Positions 9,327 through 18,765 of a DNA stretch of 64,000 nt are shown here, in pieces. The notes beneath the pieces were generated by a model. That model had not been told where the DNA came from and ran no database searches. It saw only the letters and a program-made list of their open reading frames with translations. Source of the DNA: Phycisphaerae bacterium (GTDB lineage: Bacteria > Planctomycetota > Phycisphaerae > UBA1845); contig JAGFJJ010000018.1 of assembly GCA_024102815.1 (NCBI GenBank), forward strand, positions 47,199 to 111,198. Reading direction: 5' to 3'. Both the position numbers and the translations under genes were made by a program. Each line of letters opens with the position of its first letter. Positions within the stretch are counted from its first letter, which is position 1.

Positions 9327-10103
9327 ATGCGCCTCATGCGGGAAATCCGTTGCTTCCCCGAGAACCGAGGCCGCGCCTCCGCGACCGGCAACACCTGGTC
9401 GGGAATGCCGGCCCGCCCGACCGCCGACCGTTTCTGGTGCTTGCGAGCGGTGGTCGAAGGTCCCGTAGATGAAAAGACCGGGTACCTGTGCGACATCAGG
9501 GAATTGGACGCCCTTCTTCGCGAAGTCGTGATGCCGATCCTCGACGAGCACGAGCTTCGCGGGCCGGGTGGGGCGCTTCGCCGGGCACTGGCCTCGGCGA
9601 GATTGGATGCGCCGGAAGGAGCGCCGCTGCGTTCATTGGAATGGGCCGTCTCCCCCTACCTGCGATTTTCCATTCACCAGGAGCAACCGGACATGGTGCG
9701 GGTTACACAGTCATTTGAGTTCGCCGCGGCGCACCGCCTGGCATTAAACGACCTGAGCGACGAAGAGAACCGGCAACTCTTCGGCAAGTGCAGCAACCCG
9801 CACGGCCACGGACACAACTACATCCTCGAGGTGTCGGTCAACGTGTCATCGGGTGACTCGTCCCCCACGACCCTTCCCCTTGCGGAGTTGAACCGCGTCG
9901 TGCAGAAGCATGTGATTGAGCCGTTGGATCACCGCAATCTCAACTCGGAGTGCGCCGAGTTCGCCCACATGAACCCGACGGTGGAGAATATCGCCAGGGT
10001 CATCTGGCAACGCCTCGAGCACCAGGTTCCTTTCGGGGCGCTGGCGTCGGTCAAAGTGTGGGAGACTCCCAAGACTTGGGCCGAGTACACGGATTCGCGT
10101 TGA
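9327..10103 (+). CDS. Two-domain 6-pyruvoyl-tetrahydropterin synthase-like protein
   Basis: 258 residues, twice the usual QueD/PTPS length. The C-terminal half (from about residue 123) is a complete domain: FEFAAAHRL (zinc ligand His136), GKCSNPHGHGHNY (Cys155 and zinc ligands His161/His163), PLDHRNLN and PTVENIARVIW. The NPHGHGHNY spacing resembles the tetrahydrobiopterin-type enzyme more than short bacterial QueD. The N-terminal half looks like a degenerate second copy: FWCLRAVVEG and TGYLCDIRELDALL align with the beta strand and helix of the domain, and MPILDEHELRG with PLDHRNLNS, but the histidines are missing. Likely roles are queuosine precursor or pterin synthesis. No queC, queE or queF is nearby. 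Confidence 0.82.
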   Translation: MRLMREIRCFPENRGRASATGNTWSGMPARPTADRFWCLRAVVEGPVDEKTGYLCDIRELDALLREVVMPILDEHELRGPGGALRRALASARLDAPEGAPLRSLEWAVSPYLRFSIHQEQPDMVRVTQSFEFAAAHRLALNDLSDEENRQLFGKCSNPHGHGHNYILEVSVNVSSGDSSPTTLPLAELNRVVQKHVIEPLDHRNLNSECAEFAHMNPTVENIARVIWQRLEHQVPFGALASVKVWETPKTWAEYTDSR

Positions 10104-10334
10104 CCGGACGCGCATGTTCGTATCCGGCACGCCGGCGCAGGCTTTGCGCTCCCACTGATCCCGTCCTCGGAGCCCGATAGCTCCGTGGCGTTTTGTCGCT
10201 CCCCAGCTTCACTTTCCCCCGACATTCTTTGAGTACCGGCGAGGACCCTGCGCCACCTGACTCAATATTGTACGTTCTAACAGGAAGGCCCCAGGCGTCG
10301 CAGATTGGTGCGCTGTTCAGGAGGCCGGTCGGGG

Positions 10335-11669
10335 GTGCGCTCAGTGAGGGGGGAAGCCGATCCCACGTCCAGGCGAGGAATTCGCGAATCTTTCGCGTGG
10401 CGAACCGGCCGCGCCCACCTGGCTGCCGCGCTGACCATCACGCTCGTCTTCTTGTACGTCGCCAGACTGATTCATCACCACCGCGAGGCAGAGGGCCAAC
10501 TGGAGCGGGCCCGCGTCTGCGCCGCCGCGCTGGCTCCCGGAGCAGACGGCGATTACGCCGAAGCCGTCGATCGTCTGCAACGCCGGTACCCCTGGCTGTT
10601 GGGCGTTGGCGTGCTCAGCAGCAGCGGACGCCTGGATCGTCTGTACCCGGACGATCCCTTGCTGCATCGGTCCGCAGAGGCCGCGGCGACAAGCCGGGAG
10701 GAAATTTTCTCCGACATCGCGCGAAAAGACGGCGCCGATGTGGGTATTCGCTCCGTGCGTGTGCCGCTGAACGGAAGCGATGACCCGACGGCGACGGCGG
10801 GACTGTTTCTCTTCTATGACGGCGCGGGCGGAATGCAGAACGCCCTGCTGATGACGGCCGTTGTTCTCGTCACCGGGACCGCATTCTTTCTCCTGGCTAT
10901 CTCGCAGGTCCGCTGGTTCCGCCAAGAGGTCTCAGCCCCGCTCAGAGAGCTCTCCGGCGCCGCACGCACGGACACGCCGCCTGGAAGGGCGCGCTCGCAG
11001 CGCGTGATGCGCTGGCGCGAGATGGCCGATCTGGCCCATGGCATCGCCCATATACGCGAGGCGCTGGAGGGAGCCCGCCAACAGGCAGAGGCTGCGGAGC
11101 GAAACGCAGAGGTCAGACTGAAAGAGCGCGAAGCGGGATTCGATCGCCAACTCCGGCGAGCACTTGATCAGGCCATGATCGACCCGCTCACCGGATTGCG
11201 CAACCGCCGCTACCTCGATCATGAGCTGGAACGACTATTCGCGGCGCAAAGCGCCCGCAGCGAGTGCCTTGCGGCCATCATGCTCGACCTCGATCACTTC
11301 AAGTCGCACAATGATGCCTTCGGGCACAAGGCCGGTGACGAAGTGCTCCGCTTTGTCGGCGAGTTGATCCGCAGCGCCATCCGCCCCACCGACCATGGCA
11401 TTCGCTATGGCGGCGACGAGTTTCTGATCCTGCTGCCCGGCGCGGATGAAGCCCAGGCCGAAGCCATCGCGGAGCGCATCGTCCGACTCTTCTCGCAATA
11501 CGCCGTCGTACTGCCGCGCCTGGAGTCACCGCTGAGCATCAGTGCCGGGGTGGCCTCGACCAAGGATCGGACATTCGCCAACGGGCTCGAGCTGCTCGCC
11601 AAGACGGACACCGCGCTGTACCAGGCGAAAGCCGGCGGTCGAAACACGGTCGCCACGGCCTGCGCCTGA
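10335..11669 (+). CDS. Membrane-bound diguanylate cyclase (GGDEF)
   Basis: A 444-residue predicted c-di-GMP synthase. TM1 at about residues 28-44, an extracytoplasmic sensor-like region of about 125 residues, TM2 at about 170-191, then a coiled linker rich in Arg/Glu/Ala and a GGDEF domain. The active-site motif RYGGDEF (359-363) is intact. An inhibitory I-site RPTD lies five residues before it (350-353), so product inhibition is expected. DPLTGLRNRRYLDHE marks the domain start. GTG 10335 is chosen because AGGAGG lies ten bases upstream; the frame also allows TTG 10305. The sensor segment was not recognised as a named family. Confidence 0.87.
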   Translation: MRSVRGEADPTSRRGIRESFAWRTGRAHLAAALTITLVFLYVARLIHHHREAEGQLERARVCAAALAPGADGDYAEAVDRLQRRYPWLLGVGVLSSSGRLDRLYPDDPLLHRSAEAAATSREEIFSDIARKDGADVGIRSVRVPLNGSDDPTATAGLFLFYDGAGGMQNALLMTAVVLVTGTAFFLLAISQVRWFRQEVSAPLRELSGAARTDTPPGRARSQRVMRWREMADLAHGIAHIREALEGARQQAEAAERNAEVRLKEREAGFDRQLRRALDQAMIDPLTGLRNRRYLDHELERLFAAQSARSECLAAIMLDLDHFKSHNDAFGHKAGDEVLRFVGELIRSAIRPTDHGIRYGGDEFLILLPGADEAQAEAIAERIVRLFSQYAVVLPRLESPLSISAGVASTKDRTFANGLELLAKTDTALYQAKAGGRNTVATACA

Positions 11670-11827
11670 CGCGACCAACTGCCTCACGGGTCCGACTCGA
11701 CACTCCTCACTTTCTCCTCCGCCGTTGCGGTTGAATACTCCTTCCCAGCGGGCTAGCCTGTTGCACATCTCGTCGTGCTGCGCCGTGCCGCGCGGCGTTT
11801 CCGCCGAGTTCGCCCAGGAAGCTCGCT

Positions 11828-12556
11828 TTGCTCAACAAACCTCCGTTGTCACCCCTCTCCCTGAGCGTCTTCTTCCCCTGCTACAACGAAGAGGCCAACG
11901 TCGAAAACACGACGCGGGCGGCCGTTCAGGCACTGGAGCGCATCGCCGACGACTACGAGATCATCATCGTCAATGACGGGAGCAAGGATCGCACCGGCGA
12001 AATCGCCGACCGGCTCGCTTCGGAGATTCCCCACGTTCGCGCCGTTCACAACCGGCCGAATCTCGGCTACGGCGGCGCCCTTCAGGCCGGCTTCCGCGCC
12101 GCGACCAAACCCTGGGTCTTCTACACCGACGGCGACGGGCAATTCGACTTCGAGGAAATCGACAAGCTCCTCCCCCTGCTGCGCGAGTTCGACATCGTCA
12201 GTGCGTACCGGACCGACCGGCAGGATTCCGCGGTGCGCAAGTTCAACGCCTGGGGCTGGACGGTTCTCTCCAACCTCGTCCTCGGACTGCACTTGCGCGA
12301 CATCGACTGCGCCTTCAAGATTTACCCGCGAAAGCTCTTCGACGAGATTGAGATGAAAAGCATGGGGGCGCTCATCGACGCGGAGGTTCTGGCGCGGGCG
12401 AGTCGCCTGGGCTACCGCATCGGGCAGATCGGGGTGAGCCACCGGGCGCGGGTCGCGGGGAGTCAAACCGGAGCGAATCTCAAGGTCATCCTCCGGGCGT
12501 TCCGCGAGCTGTTCAAGCTGCGGCGGGAGATAGTGCGCACCGGCAAGAAGGCCTGA
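11828..12556 (+). CDS. Family 2 glycosyltransferase (dolichyl/undecaprenyl-phosphate sugar synthase-like)
   Basis: 242 residues of a GT-A fold glycosyltransferase. SVFFPCYNEEANV is the nucleotide-sugar strand, IIIVNDGSKDRT and YTDGDGQFD carry the metal-binding Asp motifs, and FKIYPRKLFDEI is the acceptor-side segment of the DPM1/polyprenyl-phosphate branch. No C-terminal membrane segments are present, so it probably works at the inner face of the membrane. The first usable start is TTG 11828, with AGGAAG upstream. Sugar donor and lipid acceptor cannot be read from the sequence. Confidence 0.87.
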   Translation: MLNKPPLSPLSLSVFFPCYNEEANVENTTRAAVQALERIADDYEIIIVNDGSKDRTGEIADRLASEIPHVRAVHNRPNLGYGGALQAGFRAATKPWVFYTDGDGQFDFEEIDKLLPLLREFDIVSAYRTDRQDSAVRKFNAWGWTVLSNLVLGLHLRDIDCAFKIYPRKLFDEIEMKSMGALIDAEVLARASRLGYRIGQIGVSHRARVAGSQTGANLKVILRAFRELFKLRREIVRTGKKA

Positions 12557-12668
12557 ACGATCCGGCGCCGGCATTTCAATGCCCGCATACGCCATTTCCT
12601 TCCATGCATACGTCGGGTAAGCTGTCCGGCATCGGGGAATGTCGTTGTTTTTCCAAGGAAGCAATGCC

Positions 12669-13544
12669 ATGACTCAATTACCGCTGAGTCCCCCACCATT
12701 GCCGGATTCCACGCCCGAGTCGATTTCGGCCGATCTGAGCTGCATTCACTGCGGATACAACCTACGCGGGCTCTTCCCTGACGGGCGATGTCCGGAATGT
12801 GGAGAGCTGATCCAGGACTCGCGCCAGGGCCATTTGTTGCGGTACGCTGATGTCGAATGGCTCAAACGCCTGCACTTCGGCACGAGGCTGAAGTACTGGA
12901 GCATCGGAATAACGATTCTGCTGAACCTCATGGCCGGGGCACTCGTGGCCTTTGGACCCCCGGGTGAGTTGTTCAGGGTCATCGGCCAGATCGGCGCCGC
13001 GCTCGGGCTTTGGGCGACGATGTGCATTACCGCCCAGGAGCCGCGTGTCAGCCTCGAGGAAAACCCGGTGACGTTGCGCAAGGTCGTGCGGGGAAGCGCC
13101 TGGGCGGCGTTCACCTGCGGACTCGTCGGCGTGATGGACCCGAACGCTTCCTATTTGATTACTCCTTTCATCGCGGTGCTGAGCGGCTTGGCCGGGATCG
13201 TTACGTTCGGCGGTGAACTGGTCTATTACCGTCGATTTGCCGTGCGCATACCGGACGAGAAGCTGGCGAAATCTACGCGGAATCTGTTCTGGTATGCCAT
13301 CACCGTCGCGACGCTGTGGGTCGTCATGATGGGCGTAGTCGCCATACTCACAACCGTTGTCGCCAAGCCACCGCCGTTGCCCGGTACAGCACCACCCCCG
13401 ATGGGTGGCGTACTGATGATGATACTCGCCGGGGGGACCCTCGTGTTGTCGCTCATGATGCTCATCGGACTGCTCTGGTACGTGCGAATGCTGATTCGCT
13501 ATCGCAAGGCGTTCGCCGAGGCGATCGAAAACCGGGGTGTGTAA
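12669..13544 (+). CDS. Zinc-ribbon multi-pass membrane protein, paralogue 1
   Basis: A 291-residue protein of unknown function. An N-terminal zinc ribbon (CIHCGYNLRGL ... GRCPECG, about residues 25-47) is followed by RYADVEWLKRLHFG and five to six membrane segments. AAGGAAG lies eight bases before ATG 12669. The gene immediately downstream encodes a paralogue with the same ribbon, the same RFADAGWLRRMRFG segment and the shared RRFAVRIPDEKLAKST / RQLAMRIPDAKLAKRA motif. The ribbon family is, to my knowledge, common in planctomycetes and uncharacterised. The cytoplasmic ribbon may bind protein or nucleic acid, but nothing here decides that. Confidence 0.75.
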   Translation: MTQLPLSPPPLPDSTPESISADLSCIHCGYNLRGLFPDGRCPECGELIQDSRQGHLLRYADVEWLKRLHFGTRLKYWSIGITILLNLMAGALVAFGPPGELFRVIGQIGAALGLWATMCITAQEPRVSLEENPVTLRKVVRGSAWAAFTCGLVGVMDPNASYLITPFIAVLSGLAGIVTFGGELVYYRRFAVRIPDEKLAKSTRNLFWYAITVATLWVVMMGVVAILTTVVAKPPPLPGTAPPPMGGVLMMILAGGTLVLSLMMLIGLLWYVRMLIRYRKAFAEAIENRGV

Positions 13545-13629
13545 TCATCGAATGATCTTTCGCCGGCAAGCAGTGCGCAAAAAGAGAGCATCAGATGCCA
13601 TTCACTGGAATCGCTGAGATACTCACGTG

Positions 13630-14496
13630 ATGGAGGTGCCGCTCGCCCATCAGGACGCTCCGCCCGCGGACGACTGCTATTGCGCGCGGTGCGGCTACAA
13701 CTTGCGCGGGCTCGACCCGGCGGGACGATGTCCGGAATGCGGCGAGCCGGTCGTGCTGTCCCACCGCAGCGACCTGCTGCGGTTTGCGGATGCCGGCTGG
13801 CTGAGACGGATGCGTTTCGGCGCGGGACTGATCATTTGGAGCGAGATAGCCGACGTCGTCGAGCGACTGGGAACAACGATCCGAATATCAGGAACGTGGC
13901 AGGACAACGTGCCCTGGTTCCTACTCGAGTATTCTACCTATGTGCTGTTGGTACTGGGAACGTTCTTCGTTACCGTGCGAGAACCTCGCAAGGCGTTGAG
14001 CGAAGGGACTTTCTCGCTGAGGAAATGGATCCGCGGACTGGTCGCGGGTAACCTAGCAGTTGGCTGCGTTGCAATCATCGTCGAAGGTCTCCCAGCCATT
14101 CTCGTCTTCGTGATTAATTTCGCGGCCGCTTTGGCAATTACCGCCGCGTTTCTGGGCCTATTCCTCTACATTCGCCAACTCGCCATGCGGATCCCCGACG
14201 CCAAATTGGCCAAGAGAGCAACGTTGCTGTTCTGGTATCTCGCGACCACCAAGGCGATCAGCGTGTTGCTGGGCCTGGCGCTGTTGCTCGGAACCGGTGA
14301 CACATCGCTCACCATCAAGTTCAAACTCTCGACGAGCGCCGTTGTGACTACATGCGTCAATGGTCTGCTTGAGTTATTCGCATCCGTCTTTCTCATCGTA
14401 ACCATGTTGCGCTACTTCAGGTCTCTCACGCAATCGCTCGAGATTCAGGCGAGGTGGCGCTCGGCCGTCCAGCCCGTTCATGTCGCGCCGGACTGA
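13630..14496 (+). CDS. Zinc-ribbon multi-pass membrane protein, paralogue 2
   Basis: A 288-residue paralogue of the preceding gene, separated by 85 bases and on the same strand. The zinc ribbon CARCGYNLRGL ... GRCPECG lies near residues 19-41. Membrane segments include YVLLVLGTFFVTV, FVINFAAALAITAAFLGLFL and ISVLLGLALLL. GTG 13627 and ATG 13630 are adjacent possible starts. The membrane parts are more diverged than the ribbon and the IPD-K-LAK motif, which suggests an old duplication. Function unknown. Confidence 0.72.
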   Translation: MEVPLAHQDAPPADDCYCARCGYNLRGLDPAGRCPECGEPVVLSHRSDLLRFADAGWLRRMRFGAGLIIWSEIADVVERLGTTIRISGTWQDNVPWFLLEYSTYVLLVLGTFFVTVREPRKALSEGTFSLRKWIRGLVAGNLAVGCVAIIVEGLPAILVFVINFAAALAITAAFLGLFLYIRQLAMRIPDAKLAKRATLLFWYLATTKAISVLLGLALLLGTGDTSLTIKFKLSTSAVVTTCVNGLLELFASVFLIVTMLRYFRSLTQSLEIQARWRSAVQPVHVAPD

Positions 14497-14565
14497 GGGT
14501 ACGGAAACGCCAATGGTTCGCGGGTGCGGGCGCAAGTTCAGAGTGGATCGTCCGCACGGCGGTCC

Positions 14566-15330
14566 CTACATTCTCCCCACGTGCAGACTCGTTTCGTATT
14601 CGATGACGACTTGGCCGTCATGGGCGTGACGATCGAAGAGCTCGCGCAGAGCGGACATCATCGATGAATACGAAGGGTGGTCGGCGTTGGGCATGTAGGA
14701 AGCCGACAGCGTCCGCCCGCGCAGGCCGTCCCAGTCGCAGGCCTGGGCGTTGGGAAAGACGCGGTGCGTGACTTCGCCGCCGGCGAAGAAGCGCAGTATC
14801 CGGCCGTCGGATTCGGCTTGTTGATGCTTCACGCTGGCGTAATCGATGGCGAACGTCTGCAGGAAGGCCTCGTATTCCGCCAGGAACGGCGTGTCCTCGC
14901 GGCGGTTGTTCCAGATCAGGGCGGCGCAACACGGCGGGCGCAGAATCCGCAGGGCCTCGGCCCGGGCACGCTCCACATCGAACCAGTGAAACGCCTGCGC
15001 GGCCGTGAGCCAGTCGACGCTCGCATCGGGCAGCGTAGTGTGCTCGCTCGATCCGGCAACGGAGTGGAAACGGGATTCGCCGCGAAAGCGATCCTCGGCC
15101 GCGCGACGCATGGCCTCGTTGGGCTCGACGCCGTAGACCTCGTGGCCGCGCCCCAGCAGCAGCGCGGTGAAGATGCCCGTACCCGAACCGATGTCGGCAA
15201 CGACATGCTCGGGCCGCAGATCGAAGTCTTTCGCCAGGCAGTCCAATAGCGCCGGCGGATACCCCGGCCGGTAGCGCACGTAGTCATCCACGCGGCTGGA
15301 GAACCGCGCCGTAGAATCGCAACTGGGCAT
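14566..15330 (-). CDS. Class I SAM-dependent methyltransferase (UbiE/Methyltransf_11-like)
   Basis: A 254-residue cytosolic protein. SAM-binding motif I is VVADIGSGTGIFTALLL (about residues 43-59), followed by EVYGVEPNEAMRR (motif II acidic residue) and the FHWFDVERARAEALRILRP region typical of this group. The N-terminus STARFSSRVDDYVRYRPGYP matches a widespread family of uncharacterised small-molecule methyltransferases. Substrate unknown. It faces the zinc-ribbon gene convergently with 69 bases between, and lies 123 bases from the BNR gene's stop. Confidence 0.85.
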   Translation of the reverse strand: MPSCDSTARFSSRVDDYVRYRPGYPPALLDCLAKDFDLRPEHVVADIGSGTGIFTALLLGRGHEVYGVEPNEAMRRAAEDRFRGESRFHSVAGSSEHTTLPDASVDWLTAAQAFHWFDVERARAEALRILRPPCCAALIWNNRREDTPFLAEYEAFLQTFAIDYASVKHQQAESDGRILRFFAGGEVTHRVFPNAQACDWDGLRGRTLSASYMPNADHPSYSSMMSALRELFDRHAHDGQVVIEYETSLHVGRM

Positions 15331-15372
15331 GCGAACTCCATTCCCACCGGGAAAGGGACGCTCCCTCGATGC

Positions 15373-15400
15373 GAGCCGCAGGCTTCAATCTGCACGGACG
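15373..15400. repeat. Short intergenic palindromic element
   Basis: Starts GAGCCGCAGG, ends CACGGACG, and matches the element at 40868-40895 at most positions. The centre CAGGCTTCAATCTGC forms a partly degraded stem. It sits upstream of the methyltransferase start and downstream of the BNR gene. Confidence 0.5.
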
Positions 15401-15453
15401 CTCGCCCCGGGGTGCATCAAATTCCACGCGCGGCGCTGCACCGCAGACGAGAC

Positions 15454-18400
15454 CTACTGCGGATTCCAATCCGGCAGGCGGCCCGGCGTCCACGGCGCCC
15501 CGGCCTGCTCGAGCTTCTCCTCGACGCGGGATAGATCACGATCAATGCTCTTGAATTCGCTCAGCAGGTCGGCGAAAGCCTTGCTCGTGCGCTTGTAGTC
15601 TTCTCGCTGCGTTTGCGTCGGGGCCGAGGTGGAATACCACGAGCTGTACACGATGCTCATGGTGCGTTCCATGATGCTCAACGGCGACGGCTCGTCCCGG
15701 CCACGCAGTGTCGGGTCGCCGGTCAGCTTGACCGAGGCGTCCGCCAGCCGCGTCTGGAGGTGCTCGATGTCCGTAAGGATCGAAGCGTCGGCGCCCGGGG
15801 TTTCGAGCACGGCCCGCTGGGCATGGGTCATGCGGCTCTTCATCTCGCCCACGACCTTGGCCGTCCCGCGAACCACGCGCTGCAGCTCGGCAACCTTCTT
15901 CTGAAAAGCCAGAAGCTCCGCTTGATCCGGAGCCGGAAGCGTCGCATTCTCCAGAGCGACCACCTCGAACGACTGCGGCTCCGTCATCGCCGTGAATTCT
16001 CCGTCACGGCTTAGCGCCAGAAACGCCTGGTACGTTCCCGGCAGAGCGAGCGGACCGGATCGATCCGGATCCCACGGTGCGGCCTCCTCGGTCTTGAGCT
16101 CTATTGGGTCGGCCGAGGGATAACGCAAGTCCCAGCTTACACGGTGGATTCCCTTCTCTCGCGGAACCGGCAGACGACGAATCACGCCGCCGTTTTGATC
16201 CTGCACGACAAGCACCACCTGAGGCTGCTCTTCGCGATCTTCCGCCCGCAGATCGTCATAGGATGGATATTTGGGCTCCTTCCCGGCCTTGACCGCTTTC
16301 TTCTCCGCCTCCTGGCGCTCTTCCTTGAGCGTCTTGATCTTCTCCTTCAGGTAGACGGTGAACACCGCGCCGAATGGAGGGTTGGGCGCGGCGAAATAGG
16401 CCGCCCCCTGCCAGCCGCGGCCTTCACGCCCGCCCAGCCGGTTACGCTCGATGTAACGCAGCGCCGGTTTGATGGGGTAAATCGCCGCGTCCTTCTCCAG
16501 AATGTCCGGCGTGGCCCGAAGCGGAGTGTAGTCGTCCAGAATGTAGAACCCCCGCCCGAACGTGGCGAGGACAAGATCATTCTCGCGCTCCTGGATTTCC
16601 ATGTCGCGAACGGCAATGGTGGGAATTCCGCCCTTGAGCTTGATCCACTTCTGCCCGCCGTCGCGCGTGAAATACACGCCGAATTCGGTGCCCACGAAGA
16701 GCAGCTCGGGAAGGACAGGATCCTCACGCAGTACGTAGGTATAGTCCTTGTTCGGCAGGTCCCCCGCGATCGACGTCCACGTGGCACCCCGGTCCGTGCT
16801 CTTGAGCACATAGGGCTTGAAGTCGCCGTTCTTGTGGTTGTCGAACAGGGCGAAGACCGTATCGGCATCGTGGCGGGAAGCAGTCAGTCCGCTGACATAG
16901 GTCTGGTCGGGAACGCGTGGAAACACGGATATTGTCCGCCAGTTCTTTCCGCCGTCCTCCGTCACGTGTACGAGCCCGTCGTCGGTGCCGACGTAAATCA
17001 ACCCTTCCACCATGGGCGACTCGTCCAGCGAAACGCAGTTGCCATAGAACGACGTGGAGGCGTTCTTGGCCACGGCGTCCACGCTCCACAGCTTGCCCAT
17101 GACCTTGAGCTGGTTGCGGTCGAGCTTGCGGGAGAGATCGCCGGAGATGGCCGTCCAACTGTTGCCGCGATCATCGGATCGATAGAGCTTCTGCGCTGCG
17201 AAATAGAGACGCTCGTGATCATGCGGACTGATGATCAGCGGTGAATCCCAGTTCCAGCGGAGCGGATCCTCGCCGGGCGCCTCGCGCGGCTTGATGTCGA
17301 CCCGCTCGCCGCTCCGCCGATCGTAGCGAACCAAGCCGCCATACTGCCACTGGCTGTAGACAATGTTGGGATCCTTCGGATCGACCTGTGCCTTGAAGCC
17401 GTCGCCTCCGACGGTGACAAACCAGTCGCCGTTGACAATGCCCACCCGGTCGAGCGTCCGCGAGGGTCCGCCCAGCGTGTTGTTGTCCTGCGTGCCGCCG
17501 TAGACGTAATAGAACGGTTCGCCGTTGTCTATCGCCACACGGTAGAACTGCGTCACAGGCAGGTTGGCCATGAACCGCCAGTGCTGCCCGCGATCAAAAC
17601 TCTCGTAGACTCCGCCGTCGCAACCCACCAGGTGATAGCTCGTGTCGTGCGGATCGATCCAGAGGGCGTGGTCGTCCACATGACGATCCTCCCGCGGGGC
17701 GCGCTGGAACGTCTTCCCCCCGTCCTCGGTGACGTGCATGAACGTATCCAGCGAATAGACCCGACCCACATCCAGCGGATCGCAGACGAGCTCGTTGTAA
17801 TACTGCGGGCTCGACGACATGTATTTGTTCTGTTTGGTCCAGCTCTCGCCGCGATCCGTCGAGCGGAAGAAGCCGCCCTTGTCGTCGGCAGCTTCGACGA
17901 TGGCGTAGACCACGTCGGGATCGGCCGGAGCGATGCACAACCCGATGCGGCCCTTGTCCACATCCGGCAGACCCTTGGTCAGCTTACGCCACGTTTTTCC
18001 CGCATCGGTGGACTTGTACAGCGCGGATTCCGGCCCGCCGTTGATCAGCGTCCAGACGTGCCGCCGGCGCTGGTAGGCCGACGCGTAGATCACGTCCGGG
18101 TCGCGCGGATCCAGGTGCACCTCGTTGACACCCGTGTCCTCGCTGATGTTGAGAACGCGCATCCAGTTCTTGCCGCCGTCAGTGGTCTTGTAGAGCCCGC
18201 GATCGCCGCCGCTGTTCCACAGTGGACCCTGCGCGGCCACGTACACCACATTGGAGTCGCGCGGATCAATCGCGATCATGCCGATGTGCTCGGATTCTCG
18301 CAGACCCATGTTCTCCCAGCTCTTGCCGCCGTCGAGCGTGCGGTAGACGCCGTCGCCGAAGTCCACGCTGCGCTGGCTGTTGTTCTCACCCGTCCCCACC

Positions 18401-18765
18401 CACACCACGTTATCATTGTGCGGGTCCATGGTGACGCAGCCGATGGAGAACGAGCCTTCCCCGTCAAACACGGGCGTGAAGGTCGTGCCGCCGTTCTCCG
18501 TCTTCCAGACACCGCCGGAGGCGACCGCGACGAAATAGTGCGCGCGGTTGCGCGGACTCACCGCAAAGTCGCCGATACGGCCGGAGGACATGCCCGGACC
18601 GATGCCGCGGAACTTCAGCCCCGCGAACGTCTCGGCCTTCATCTTCTCACCGTCGTCCTCCGCGGCCGCGGCTTCCTTCGCCTCGACCTTCAGCGCCCAC
18701 GACGCGGAAACAACAAGACCAACGGCAAGCAGTCCCAGTACGAACACCCTTGATGTACGATTCAT
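15454..18765 (-). CDS. Large secreted BNR/sortilin-like beta-propeller protein
   Basis: A 1103-residue exported protein. ATG 18763-18765 has AAGGGG eight bases upstream and opens a signal peptide (RVFVLGLLAVGLVVSASWA). The frame continues upstream to 19089 but without family features. Many Asp-box/BNR repeats (SxDxGxxW: STDRGESWTK, SDDRGNSWTA, KSTDRGATWTS) form one or two large propellers over residues 50-760, related to VPS10/sortilin-type domains. These are followed by a beta domain (GIHRVSWDLRYP) and a helical C-terminal region of about 150 residues. No catalytic residues are evident, so it probably binds surface or extracellular ligands. It is divergent from a paralogue at 19178. Confidence 0.82.
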   Translation of the reverse strand: MNRTSRVFVLGLLAVGLVVSASWALKVEAKEAAAAEDDGEKMKAETFAGLKFRGIGPGMSSGRIGDFAVSPRNRAHYFVAVASGGVWKTENGGTTFTPVFDGEGSFSIGCVTMDPHNDNVVWVGTGENNSQRSVDFGDGVYRTLDGGKSWENMGLRESEHIGMIAIDPRDSNVVYVAAQGPLWNSGGDRGLYKTTDGGKNWMRVLNISEDTGVNEVHLDPRDPDVIYASAYQRRRHVWTLINGGPESALYKSTDAGKTWRKLTKGLPDVDKGRIGLCIAPADPDVVYAIVEAADDKGGFFRSTDRGESWTKQNKYMSSSPQYYNELVCDPLDVGRVYSLDTFMHVTEDGGKTFQRAPREDRHVDDHALWIDPHDTSYHLVGCDGGVYESFDRGQHWRFMANLPVTQFYRVAIDNGEPFYYVYGGTQDNNTLGGPSRTLDRVGIVNGDWFVTVGGDGFKAQVDPKDPNIVYSQWQYGGLVRYDRRSGERVDIKPREAPGEDPLRWNWDSPLIISPHDHERLYFAAQKLYRSDDRGNSWTAISGDLSRKLDRNQLKVMGKLWSVDAVAKNASTSFYGNCVSLDESPMVEGLIYVGTDDGLVHVTEDGGKNWRTISVFPRVPDQTYVSGLTASRHDADTVFALFDNHKNGDFKPYVLKSTDRGATWTSIAGDLPNKDYTYVLREDPVLPELLFVGTEFGVYFTRDGGQKWIKLKGGIPTIAVRDMEIQERENDLVLATFGRGFYILDDYTPLRATPDILEKDAAIYPIKPALRYIERNRLGGREGRGWQGAAYFAAPNPPFGAVFTVYLKEKIKTLKEERQEAEKKAVKAGKEPKYPSYDDLRAEDREEQPQVVLVVQDQNGGVIRRLPVPREKGIHRVSWDLRYPSADPIELKTEEAAPWDPDRSGPLALPGTYQAFLALSRDGEFTAMTEPQSFEVVALENATLPAPDQAELLAFQKKVAELQRVVRGTAKVVGEMKSRMTHAQRAVLETPGADASILTDIEHLQTRLADASVKLTGDPTLRGRDEPSPLSIMERTMSIVYSSWYSTSAPTQTQREDYKRTSKAFADLLSEFKSIDRDLSRVEEKLEQAGAPWTPGRLPDWNPQ

